From NCBI GenBank assembly GCA_020881915.1, contig JAJFPB010000009.1, positions 2,914,001-2,978,000 of the forward strand: a stretch of DNA of 64,000 bases, given 5' to 3'. The translations under genes and the position numbers were made by a program. Source of the DNA: Paramyrothecium sp. XJ0827. Lineage: Eukaryota; Ascomycota; Sordariomycetes; Hypocreales; Stachybotryaceae. Below, piece by piece: positions 36,742-47,430 of this stretch; positions within the stretch are counted from its first letter, which is position 1; every line of letters begins with the position of its first letter. The notes beneath the pieces were generated by a model, which did not search any database, was not told the DNA's origin, and saw only the letters and a program-made list of their open reading frames with translations.

Positions 36742-37191
36742 ATGGATCTAATCTCTGGCCAGCACGACCATTTTCGCCAAGATTGGTCAACGCTCTATTC
36801 TATTTCGGATTCAGGCACCCGACCCGAAGGCATGACCCTGCGGGGTTACATCCAACTAGGCATACGATTCTGCTCTCAGTTAGAAGCACACCATGACATT
36901 GAGGAATCGTGGTTCTTCCCCCTCCTCGCAAAAAGAATGCCGTGTTTCAGACCTGAAGAAGACCTTATCAGTCAGCATCGCCAAATACACCAAGGTCTCG
37001 AGCGACTACAGGCCTACCTCAAGGCATGCCGCGGGGGAGAGTCTGAACTGAGTTTTGCCCAAGTCAAAGAAATCCTCGATTCTTTCCAGGAAGTCCTATG
37101 GCAACACCTTGACCAGGAGGTAGCGGATCTAGGGGCTGAGAACCTGAAGAAGTATTGGACCAAGGAAGAGGTGGATAGCATACCAATGTGA
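36742..37191 (+). CDS. hemerythrin-like (HHE) domain protein
   Basis: Intronless 149-residue protein. The four-helix hemerythrin pattern is visible: QHDHFRQDW on helix 1, LEAHHDIEESWFFP on helix 2, SQHRQIHQGLERL on helix 3 and LWQHLDQEVADLGAENLKKYW on helix 4, providing His and Glu/Asp ligands for a di-iron site. Small fungal HHE proteins of this type are soluble and uncharacterised; oxygen, NO or iron handling is a guess from the family. Most relatives carry a longer N-terminal region, so an upstream exon may be missing from this model. I chose the first ATG in frame (36742). Confidence 0.8.
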   Translation: MDLISGQHDHFRQDWSTLYSISDSGTRPEGMTLRGYIQLGIRFCSQLEAHHDIEESWFFPLLAKRMPCFRPEEDLISQHRQIHQGLERLQAYLKACRGGESELSFAQVKEILDSFQEVLWQHLDQEVADLGAENLKKYWTKEEVDSIPM

Positions 37192-38835
37192 CCCATGAGG
37201 CACATGATGGCAAAGAGACAAACACAGTGGCCAATAGCAAAGGAAAAGACCGTCTGAGAAAGAAGATAACCCAGATAGTCATCATAGTGGCTAGAACTGG
37301 AAGAGGTCATATTCAAGTTGATTTCGAGGTCACCTGGCATCTTTCTCTCGCTCTCGAATAATCACCGGTCGATTAATTATTCTCAGGGTAGCGGAGTACA
37401 ATGAAGGTACGGAATAATACCAACGTTCTTTCTCGAGCTAGATGTCAAGAGAGGTCAGAGAAATGATACCAAGTGCAATGAATTGACAGAAGCAATCAAT
37501 TCACCCAATGGGAAGCCCGTAAAGAGAAGCACGAATTACTCAGGAAATGTGCTATTGGGGTTCCTGCGACATCGAGGTCCTGTAGTCACCACGTGCCTTG
37601 GGCGACTCCACCCCATGCAAAAAGGGCTCATCACCATTATCAGATTTGCATTCATCTGGGCCCTAAAACCCGAGGCTGAAAACAAAAGCCTGCCTGGCGA
37701 CAGGGTCCAATCTCCTTGAGCAGCCATATCGCCCACGACGGTGGTGCCTCTGTTGTGGATGAACGGCTTGCCCGGAGTGGAGAAACTCACTTGTGGCTAG
37801 GACGATAGCGACTCTCGACCAGACAGTATTTGTTTTGGATAATCACCAGATAATAGACTACTTGGAGGCACGGTTCCCACGTTGTCATTCACCCAAGCTA
37901 TCAACATGAGTGACAATTATGCCGTCAAGACGCCTTGGAAAAATACGTATGCGATGCTTCCACGCTCTCCAAGATGATCATCTGCACGGATAAGGCACCA
38001 GCGTTATGATTCAGAAGAGACGAAGCCTTGACCACAATAAGTCTCACATGGCTTCAGACTGTCAGGTGATCATCGATCTGGATCGCGATGTAGCTACAGA
38101 GTAGAGAGATGCGGCTCTCAGAGCTGGCCGTCCGTTCTTGGCTGTCCATGTAACCTGTGATGTGGAGACCAACTCCAGACGGTCGGGAAGCCCGAACGCC
38201 TTAGCAGCGAAACTACAAAGCTTATGGAAGCCCACGTGCCTGGGGAGTCGCGCTCAGAGTTCGAGATGTTTTGCTTCCATGACTGCCCTACCCTGACGGT
38301 TGATTCAACTCAATTGTAGCCGGCTGAGGCAGCTAGAACCCCAACCTCAACCCCAAATACACCAACAAACTCACCCGGTTCCATACTCATAGACTGACTT
38401 TCATACCATATTTTATGAAACCCTCGTTCTGACTTCAATCCTCGCCACTATGCCTTCCTTTGACGCCACAGCTCGCCAGCCAACCAAGTCAGGCAGATTG
38501 TGTCCTGATTTTGGTTTGTTCGAGGGAATAGATGATTATATCATATTCTAATGAATTGTGTAGAAATCAAGGCAGTACACAAGCTTTTCCCGCTTTACTT
38601 TGAGGCTCATACAACTAAGCGAAGACCTGGGTTGTGGCAAGGCGCGATCGAAGCTTGGAAACAAATCCTTTGAGAAGGGCTTACAATTTTCACAGTCACC
38701 ATGCAACCATTGACTTTGCTCTTGTTCAAGAATACATGAAATGAACGCTTGGAAAGTATGAAACATTCAACACAAAAGTGGAAGAGTTTGAAGCTGAAGC
38801 GGAACAAGCCTTTGAGAATAAGCTGCTACAGCTTC
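37192..38835. other. intergenic, no gene recognised
   Basis: About 1.6 kb between convergent 3' ends; only short uninformative frames. Confidence 0.5.
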
Positions 38836-40262
38836 TTAACCACCAGCCAAAACATCCTTTGGCACATGCTCCATTTCCATTTCTTCTTTCCATAGAGCTC
38901 TCAAGCGGCGCAGCATATCCTCGTCAGTGGCCAAGACTCTCTCCAAGATTGCGAAAGGATTATCCCATCCTCGGTCACGCATCGTAGCCACACCTGTCTT
39001 AAGTTTTCCCATGAACCAAGCTCTCGTCTCTGAAGCCCTGGCTGAAACGATGGCCCCCACCATGATTTGGCATGATGTTAATTCCAAGCACCAACAAGAT
39101 CTACCAGGTAGCTGAGAGAGTTCTTGTTTAAGCTCGTCAGCTACTAGTAGTATGGAGCTTTCGTCCGCCCCTGGAGACGATGATAGATGGAGAATAATCT
39201 GTGTCGCCTTGGAGGTAGCTCGGACGAAAGGGCTGCTATGGCCTCCGAGGACTTTGCACTGTATGTACAATTTAACCCACAGCGCTTCCAATTCAGGAGG
39301 GACATCTCGTGGAGAAGAGATCTTGTTGGAATGGGCATTAGCCCATTTCCGTAGCCGAGAAAGACCCTGTGACATAGTTGCTAGGACAGACAATATGCTA
39401 TCGTCGAGGTCCACAGCCAAATCAACGACTTTACTATGGAACATGCGGGGATAGCCGAAGACACTGTTCGTGGAATCGCTTTAGCGGTCAGTTTGACTCA
39501 ATTCGTACAACACTGGAGGGAGATGCTCTCACAGAATTAGGAGGCTCATGAGGATAGGCGGGATAGGCGGTAGGTTACGTGATCGTCTTTCCTTGATTGC
39601 CTGGACGACGCCGTGTATGTGAATCTCCCAACCAGCATCATTTTGCACAAGCCGATCTCCTATTGCCATCACAAGTGCTGCAAAAATAAATCCCTCAGTG
39701 TAGGCCTGTTTGGACTCGATTCTTTGCATGATCATTCTGAGGGCCCTATATGAGTGCAAGTCGGCCCGCAACTTGCAGAGCGCGTCTGGCGACCAATACC
39801 GGATGGCAACGACCATAGTTGCCTCGACGAGAGCAGGTTCGGAGGCGTGAACGTTGAGCCATTCTGTGTCATTTGAACTTCCCGACTTGTCCTCCTTATC
39901 TAGAAATAGAAGCGACCAGAATTCAACTACTACAGTGCATGATTAGCATTATTGCGGAGCCCTTGAAGCATGACATGGGCCGACGAACACAGCTGTGCAG
40001 AGCGATACGGGTCTGTCCTCGAAGTCGCAGTAGACAGGGCAATGGCTAGACTGGGGCCATCCATTGTGCGAAGGGCTTCCTTTTGCTCATCATGGCTAGC
40101 AGCGGTCTGGGTCTGCAGCTTTTGTGCTTCACTTTCCGCCTTCCGCTCCCGCCGGCTGGCAAAGTTGACTTTGGTAATGTGACCTCTCCTCCTCTTTGCC
40201 TCCGCTTTCGACAGCTTTGGCGCCCCCGTCACATTGAGAAACGTAAAGCTTGTTGAGGCCAT
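38836..40262 (-). CDS. fungal-specific transcription-factor-domain-like protein lacking a zinc cluster
   Basis: Exons 40262-39989, 39926-39533, 39478-38836; 436 residues. The N-terminus STSFTFLNVTGAPKLSKAE followed by a basic stretch (KRRRGH, SRRERK) is a hallmark of a large ascomycete family of transcription-factor-like proteins that carry the alpha-helical regulatory region but no Zn2Cys6 motif; indeed no Cys6 cluster is present. Later helices (EGFIFAALVMAIGDRL, NLPPIPPILMSLLILD, PPELEALWVKLYIQCKV) fit the Fungal_trans_2-type domain. Intron 1 uses an unusual GTTCGT donor but has a TGCTAAT branch site and removes two stops while keeping frame. Regulatory role is inferred; target unknown. Confidence 0.75.
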
Positions 40263-40724
40263 TGCGACTGAACGCCCCGTTTAGGAAACTGAGGTCTCGT
40301 GAGGATAAAGGCTGAGAAATGGAAGACATGATGGATAATCAGGTCAGCCTGGATCTCTGTTGGCCTTACCCGATCAGGGCATTGAGAATTTGTGGAGACA
40401 GTTCTCCATTAGTCAACGCCGGGAGCCATTTTTTGACCATACTGTAACGGGTTCTTGAGATTTGTGGAGAGAAGCGCATTGGCCGGGTTACGAATTACGC
40501 ATTGGATCCAGTTCTATCGCAATGCCTGAACACAGGACGACGGCGAGCAGCGCTGGTTGGCTACACGAGGCGAATGTGTAATCAGCTGGTGCTAGACAGC
40601 GTACAGCCATGTGAAAGCTGCAAGGATTCTCTGATGAGTACTTAAACAACGCCTTCCCTGGGCTTGAGTACAGGAATACCGCCAAACCCTACCAATACCT
40701 GGCCTCCAACACATAACCGATATC
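40263..40724. other. divergent promoter region
   Basis: About 460 bp between the transcription-factor-like gene (-) and the MDR oxidoreductase (+), which are transcribed away from each other. Nothing else recognised. Confidence 0.5.
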
Positions 40725-41878
40725 ATGGCTAGGCAGTGGATCTTGACAGGCCAAGAGGGCTTTGAAAAGTCCCTCGAACTTCAGGAGAACGTCAAGTTGC
40801 CGTCTCCAGATGAACTTGGTCCAAATGAAGTCCTCGTTGCTCTGCAGGCTGCAAGCCTCAACTACAGAGACCTCGTGATTGCTGGTCCAATGGTACGTAG
40901 GACATTGTACTGTTATCGCCCATGCACTTCCATCTACCGAAGAAAACCGCAATGGAAACCTGCTGACACCAACGTTAGGGTATTAATGGACCTATCACCC
41001 CGCCTGTCGTTCCATGCTGTGACGGCGCGGGCATTGTCGAGGCTGTGGGGTCCTCCGTCCAAGAGTTCAAGGCTGGCGACCGAGTCATCACCTATCTTGT
41101 CCCGAAGCTTGCCGAGACGAGCGGTGATGACGCCGCTGCCGGTGTTGAGGTAGCACTTGATGCTCTGGGACAAGGCCCAGATGGAACACTTCGCTCTAAG
41201 GGCGTTTTCTCCGAAAAGGCGCTTGTTCATGCTCCAACATCTCTGGACTGGATTTCTGCGGCAACCCTACCTTGCACTTGGCTGACAGCCTGGAATGCGC
41301 TGTTCGGACTCAAGGACAAAGCGATTGGCCCCGGTTCGTGGGTACTCGTCCAAGGCACGGGAGGCGTAAGCATCGCTACTCTACAAGTTGCGGTAGCGGC
41401 TGGTGCTACCGTAGTCGCAACCACGTCGACTCAAGAGAAAGAAGAACGCCTCAAAGCGCTCGGTGCGGCGCACACAATCAACTACCGCACAAACGCAGAG
41501 AATTGGGGCAAGCAGGCACGGGATCTTACTCCTGATGGACGAGGATTTGACATAATTGTCGACGTTGGCGGGGATGCAACACTTCCGCATTCCCTGACGG
41601 CCATCAGCGTGGCTGGTATTGTGGTCCTAGCTGGGTATGTAGGAGGAGAGGCTCAGCCTGTGCCTCTCTTCTCTGCATTTATGCACGCCTGCATGGTTCG
41701 AGGTATCCTGGGCGGAACTAGAAACCATCTTCGGGAGGTTGCCAAGTTTATCGACGACAAAGGTTTAAAGCCTGCTGTGGACGATGTCGTTTTTGAACTG
41801 GCGGATGCCAAGAGTGCGTACAGGCGGCTGAAGGAGAAGAAGCACTTCTCAAAGGTTGTCATTGAGATTAAGCACTAA
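40725..41878 (+). CDS. MDR-superfamily NAD(P)-dependent oxidoreductase (alcohol dehydrogenase / quinone reductase type)
   Basis: Exons 40725-40892 and 40979-41878; 355 residues, the normal MDR size. The N-terminal GroES-like fold contains EVLVALQAASLNYRDLVIA and DGAGIVEAVGSSVQEFKAGDR. The Rossmann part has VLVQGTGGVSIATLQVAVAAGA, the nucleotide-binding Gly motif, followed by GFDIIVDVGGDATLPHSL. The GHE zinc ligand of classical alcohol dehydrogenases is absent, so it is probably a zinc-independent reductase acting on quinones, enones or aldehydes. It lies divergent from a transcription-factor-like gene, which might regulate it; that is only positional inference. Confidence 0.92.
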
Positions 41879-42740
41879 TAAGAAACGAGATGGAGTTGGA
41901 GGTCAGATGTGGTCTTCTTTCATAATACGCAAGTAATATCTGCTCAATCTTATCTTCAACTGATTCGGATATCGGCGAGGAATGGAATCTCCCGTGCGGT
42001 GCATGCGCCGAAAGTCTCCTTCCTCTTGTGTGATTCTAATCAGCGAGTAATGCCTACAATGATACCTAGACATATTACACACATGAGTTGTCCAAGATCC
42101 GTCTTCTCCGACGGTGGCTTCGCGACCCCCGCAAAGTTGACAGGCGGTCTGAGGATCATTGCCGAAATTGAAATCATGCGGAGCTGGACACCCCGCCACG
42201 CAAAGATCATGCTTGACGTTGATAGATGTCATTCGTCAGCATTTCCTTGATCAATATGGAACACGACTCATGTCGTCCGAACAAATGACCCAACGTACTT
42301 GATCATTGACATTGAAGCATGGATAATAGATGCACGTTTTGATGACTTGAGTACTCCTCGGCTGTTGGAGCCATAACGGCGACTCCCGCATCGGCCGCAC
42401 GATGCAAGATGTGGTGGGCATAAAGGCTTGCGAATATCGAACATGAATAGTTTTGTTGTTCATCTACCCAAATTGCCTGAATACTTGCGAAGCTGATCGC
42501 CAAACCCCGGATTATCATCAGGGGTCTCACCACCACGCCAAGGTGTGGCTTACATGACATTCCTACCGTTACACTGGAAGCAATATAAAAAGTCCCTCGC
42601 AAGAATGCGGCCATTTCCTCTTTGGTAGCGGAGAATTTGCCTCTTACGAGTTAGGAAGACATGTATATAAGATGAAGATCTGACTTTGGGGATTCTAGGT
42701 GATTGTGGAGTCCGGAGCAAATCACCTCGATCCAACAGAA
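41879..42740. other. intergenic with GH7-gene promoter
   Basis: About 860 bp. Two minus ATG frames (42614-42303 and 42232-41903) exist but show no family features and cannot be joined convincingly. TATATAAG at 42664. Confidence 0.45.
42664..42671 (+). promoter_or_regulatory. putative TATA box of the GH7 gene
   Basis: TATATAAG 70-77 nt upstream of the ATG at 42741. Confidence 0.5.
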
Positions 42741-44339
42741 ATGTGGCAGCTTCTCAGTTTAGGACTCCTCGCCTCGGCTGCCGCACAGCAAATCGGCACT
42801 GAAATCCTGGAAAGACATCCAAACCTCTCATGGAAGCGATGCAAGGCCGCAGGAAGCTGCCAAACTGTGAAGGGGGAAGTCGTCATTGACGCCAACTGGC
42901 GCTGGTTGCATAACGTGGGCGGATCTACGAATTGCAACAGCACCGATGCGTGCACAAATAATTGTGCGCTAGAAGGTGCATCATATCAAACCACATACGG
43001 AATCACCACGAAGAATGATAGCGTTTCGCTGAAATACAGGACCAATGTCGATTTCGGGTGAGCAAGACTAGGGGGTCTATACCACATTTGAGGCTAACAT
43101 GCCAGGGCAGAACCAACCTGAATTCTCGCATCTTTTTATTGGAGAACGAAAACAAGTACCAGCTATTTACGCTCCTAAACAATGAAATAGCTATCGATGT
43201 TGACCTTTCGTCAGTAGGGTGTGGCGTAAATGCCGCGCTTTACTTTGTTGCTATGGGACCGGATGGTGGCAAGGCAAGCTATCCCTCTAATAAGGCCGGG
43301 GCTAAGTACGGCACGGGGTACTGCGACGCTAGTTGCACTCGCAGCCTCCGCTACATTGGAGGCAAGGTATGCACTTTCTCTAGATGTAATTCTCTCATGT
43401 CCTGCTGATATACTGAATGAACTAGGCGAACTACGAAGATTGGACTCCTTCGCTCACGGACAGAAACAATGGGGAGGGGTATCACGGTGCCTGCTGTTCC
43501 GAATTCGACGTCCTGTAATGACTCCTTCGAAGTGCTTTCTGTATAGTGGGCAAGAATTCATTACTGACTCGTGGACAGCAACTCAAACGCGCATTCCTAC
43601 TCCATGTCGTCAAAACCATGCATCAATGTGGACTATGAAGTCTGCGATGCGCCGCAATGCGACCTTAACAACGTTCTTTATCCGGGCCGAGGCTTCCCTT
43701 GCGATAGATTTGGCTGTGACTATCAACCCTACAGACTTGACAACAGGGAGTTCTACGGCCGTGGCAAGACGGTGGATACAAACAGAACATTCACGTGGGC
43801 AGCCCGATTCAGTCGGTGGCATACAACATGTGCTAACAGCCGGAATTCAGCGTCGTGACTCGGTTCCAGAAAGAAAAAGTAACTCAATTCTTCGTCCAAG
43901 ATGGCAAGAAGATCGAGGTCCCTGCCCCAGCAACCCCGGGCTTTCCAAAGGGCAATGGGGTCACAAAAGAATACTGTGACGCCAAGTCCGAGATATTCCA
44001 GGAATATGACCAATTCAACACTATTGGCGGGTTCTCTAAACACATCGAATCACTACGCCACCCAATGGTATTGACCATGGCAATTACAGACGATGTAAGT
44101 GGAGTTTCCGTATTGCGTATGCGCTACCCTAGGACTGATCACAAGGCTAGCATTGGGTCCACAATCTCTGGTTGGACAGCGTCTGGCCAGTTGATGCCGC
44201 ATCGCTTCCAGGCACTCAGCATGGACCTTGCGTACCCGAATTCAATGACCCCCAAAACACGATGTACGAACAGGGAAGGGCGGGTGTGGTGTGGTCCAAT
44301 ATTCGGTTTGGCCCAGTTGGATCAACAGTGGCAGCATGA
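42741..44339 (+). CDS. secreted GH7-family glycoside hydrolase, acid/base residue replaced
   Basis: Exons 42741-43057, 43111-43366, 43426-43514, 43579-43794, 43851-44094, 44151-44339; 436 residues. Signal peptide 1-15 (MWQLLSLGLLASAAA). GH7 features in order: HPNLSWKRCKAAGSCQ, NWRWLHNVGGSTNC, GCGVNAALYFVAMGPDGG, YGTGYCDASC, GACCSEFDV, KEYCDAKSEIF, VLTMAITDDHWVHNLWLDSVWP. GH7 cellulases use an ExDxxE triad; here Glu217 and Asp219 are present, but residue 222, the acid/base Glu, is Asn in my splice model. There is no CBM1 tail. The intron just before (43515-43578) ends in GTGGACAG, which looks like a mutated coding remnant. All other joins are conventional. Either an inactive relative or a gene starting to decay. 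Confidence 0.85.
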
Positions 44340-44796
44340 TATTGTTCGCTCGTGCGTAGATCCTATTTAGCTGTGTGAAAGAATACCAAGAAAAGAAAAA
44401 CATGGCTTTTCAGCCAGAATAATATCTGTCCCCCTTTTTTGTGCTACATTGGTTTGTGAGCCCCAGCTATTATGGCTAGCAAGCTTTGGGAGGCGTTCTT
44501 TTGTATTCAACTCAACGCTGTCGAAGCTTTGGTAGATGCTTTGCATCTTGGCAACGTACGACCCCCGCTGGTGTTGAGGCTGGTGTTGGAGACAACACAT
44601 GTTACATATTCAGTTCATTCACTAGGTGTGTATGTTATTCTCTTTAGACATTAGTAATCTTGTTGCCCAGACCGACATTCCTTCCTCGCGTATATAGGGA
44701 CATGATACACATCGAGGCCTTTCAGAAAGACACGCGGACCTAAGAAAGCTAGTTGTACTCTTTTAACGCACTTCAATTCCTTTGACAGTCCTTCCA
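44340..44796. other. intergenic, convergent 3' ends
   Basis: About 450 bp between the 3' ends of the GH7 gene (+) and the AAA ATPase gene (-); nothing recognised. Confidence 0.5.
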
Positions 44797-46861
44797 TTAG
44801 GCAGGCAGGAGGGATTTCTCAAACTCAATCACAGTCTCAAGTACGACATTGATTTCTTCTGGTGACAGTATCTTATCTTCGGTCAGTGCAAGCGTGTTGG
44901 CGGTCCGAACAGTGTTTTTGATCTGGCGCCCATTCAGTTCCACCTTGGCGAAATTGCTCAAAACTTCTTCTGGCCAATTGGCATCCTGATAGCCATTAGT
45001 TCGCCTAAGAAAGAGTCTCCATAGCGCAGCTCTATCTCGTGGACCTAATGCATGATACTTCAGGGCCAGGTGGATGCGGGACTGGAAAGCCACATCAAAA
45101 GTATCAACTCGATTGGTGGTCAAGAACATAATTCCTTCAAAGTATTCGAGCGTCCGAAGGAAAACTAAAGGGTTCATTATCAGCCAAGTCCATCAATACC
45201 GAGTTGCACGGCATACTTGACACAAGTCCATTACGTGTTAGGTCGTGCGCTGAGCGCTTCTCCAGAAACACATCAGCTTCGTCGATCAGGAGCACAGCCT
45301 TCCATTTCGTGACCAAAGAAAGAACGCGCCGAAGATTGCGCTCAACTGTTTCGACGTTGGAACCGAACCCGCCGGACATCATGACGTACAGTGGCCTCTT
45401 GATCTTCTCAGCCACGCTTTCAACAGTGAATGTTTTGCCTATCCCTGGTACGCCATGAAGGAGGAAGATGCATCCTCGACCTTTGCCTTTTATCATATCA
45501 TCAAAAGTGTCGTTTTGTGATGTCTGTTGTTTTGTTAAAGCATGAACGATCCTCTTCTGCCCACTAGGCAGCATCAGCATGTCAAAAGCGTCTTCTTCCC
45601 ACTCAATATCCGTCAAATTGTCAATGTAAAACCAACACCAGCGCTTGTCGAGAAGTGCAAAACCTGGAACTTTATGGTTGCTGCAGATGCAATCCTCCTC
45701 AGTGATTGCTTCTTTCTCCATGCGCGTGCTGCTTCGTACTGCTACGCCACGATCCGTTCGATACTCGATAAAGGTTGTGTGGTCAACGATAACCCGACCG
45801 GTTAGCTATGTAGGTTAGCCTCTCATTTCCATGTTGTTCATGAACTTCGCCTGAGTACTCACTTGAACAATCTCAGTTGTGTATTTGTCCTCTCCACCCC
45901 AAATGGTCGGCTCCCTATGGTGTTCAATCGAGACTGCTTCACCCTTATAACCACGATGTTGTAGGCCGATGAGAGTACATAGTTTCTTGCCACGAATGAT
46001 CTGCTTTTCTCGTAGCAGATCCTGATCCTCAGAGAACTTCAACGGGTGTACTACGAGACTTGAAACTGGCTTCGTCCCTCTGAAGTCCTGAATCTCAAAA
46101 TCTGTCGTGACGTAACCATATGTCTTGCCAGTGAAAGCAAATGACTCGGCAACAATGTTCCAGTGAGCGTCCTTGCACCAGGTTTTGGGTTGGAAGTTAC
46201 AAGAGACTAGCCGCAAGATCCTTCTGGTGTGTTCGTCGCCAGCAACGACGAGACTCCCGGGTTTGAAGAGCATCCAAACATCCGAGTATAAGATGACCGG
46301 GTCTGAAGAACTGGCGACATGAACTTTGTACCGCTCAGTATAGTCTTTGAGTACCTTGTCCACGAAATTGAGCGCAAGTTGGACATCCACTTTTGCACTC
46401 ACATCTCCTAACCCCTCCGTATACTTCACGAGTTCTTGTCTGTGATGAAAGAAGCAGGCCAGCGTATCGCTTTCCGTACTCGCCTGAAGAATGATTGGAT
46501 CTCCAGCAAAACTGTATCCTGGATATGTTTTGATTACTGACCGCAAAGCAGCTTGAACGTGAGCCGAGAAGACTTTGAGAACGGCTTTAGTGAGCGAGCG
46601 GCTGCCGTCAAAGTATTTATACCATCGCAAAGCAGAGATTTGTTCAGCATCTTCGTCTTTGTCTGTTTTTCTCTCGCCAATTTCCTTCAGAACCTCTTCA
46701 CCTTTGAGGTTGTATCGCGACTCGAATTCCTTGACCTCGCATATGATCGGTTGAGCTGGGGTTTCCTTCAGGTTGCCTTCAGTGCTGTGATCAGATTCAG
46801 GCTGAGTACACTCTTTACCATCATCACTTTCCTCGGCAAACGGCTCAATCTTGTGTCTCAT
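44797..46861 (-). CDS. AAA-family ATPase with long fungal N-terminal domain
   Basis: Exons 46861-45863, 45805-45217, 45164-44797; 651 residues. Residues 1-430 form the N-terminal domain typical of a large ascomycete AAA family (DUF7025-like: ALRWYKYFDGSRSLT, SDVWMLFKPGSLV, GYVTTDFEIQDFRGTKPV). The C-terminal AAA module has Walker A GVPGIGKT (about 451-458), Walker B AVLLIDEADVFLE (about 503-515) and sensor 1 MFLTTNRV followed by DVAFQSRIHLAL. Intron 2 (GTATGC...TTTAG, 52 nt) gives the expected GLVSIFLRTLEYFEG join. Nucleotide-binding residues are intact, so it should be an active remodeller; substrate unknown. It is divergent from the NLR gene, with 569 bp between the start codons. Confidence 0.92.
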
Positions 46862-47430
46862 GGTGACCTTCTTAACTCCAAAACTGTAGATGTTGCCAGA
46901 AGAGTCCTGCGTTTGGCTCCGTCGTGAATTGGCGTTTGTTGTTGGGGGAGGGATGGCGAGCGTCAGATAATCCTCAGAGCGGAGAAACTCTCCTGATTGA
47001 AGAATGATAAGATGAGTGGGCTATCTGAGACCGCGATGTGACTGGTGCAATCAATTTGGGCCTTTTGTTTATGCATTCCACAACAGGCACTGAATCCCGG
47101 GCACATTAACGTGCAGAAAGATAATTGGCTAAGCGCAACCCCTGTTACTTAGTTATAACCTGGTTGACATGGTATACCCCGCAGGAACGGCAACGCATAT
47201 CGTTCAATCGAATCTTTATTATTTGATGACCTTGTGCCAGAAATTCGGGTACAGGACTTGCATGCACGCACACGAGCAATATGACAGCCAACAGGAGCAG
47301 AGCCTCAGGGATTTGAAGCCAGGGGCTCAACCACTGGCTTGGTTTTTAACAAGGTCCTCCATCAGAAACGTCCTAAATCGGCGGTCATTTCGGCCAAGTA
47401 CGAGGTGACCAACAGACTGGCACTCTCATC
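46862..47430. other. shared divergent promoter of AAA ATPase and NLR genes
   Basis: 569 bp between the start codons of two genes read away from each other. No coding content recognised. Confidence 0.5.

Noticed and set aside
41903..42614. Two minus ATG frames (104 and 109 codons), one with CxxxC and CxxC pairs
   Set aside because: No splice signals join them in frame, no signal peptide, no recognised family; left unannotated.
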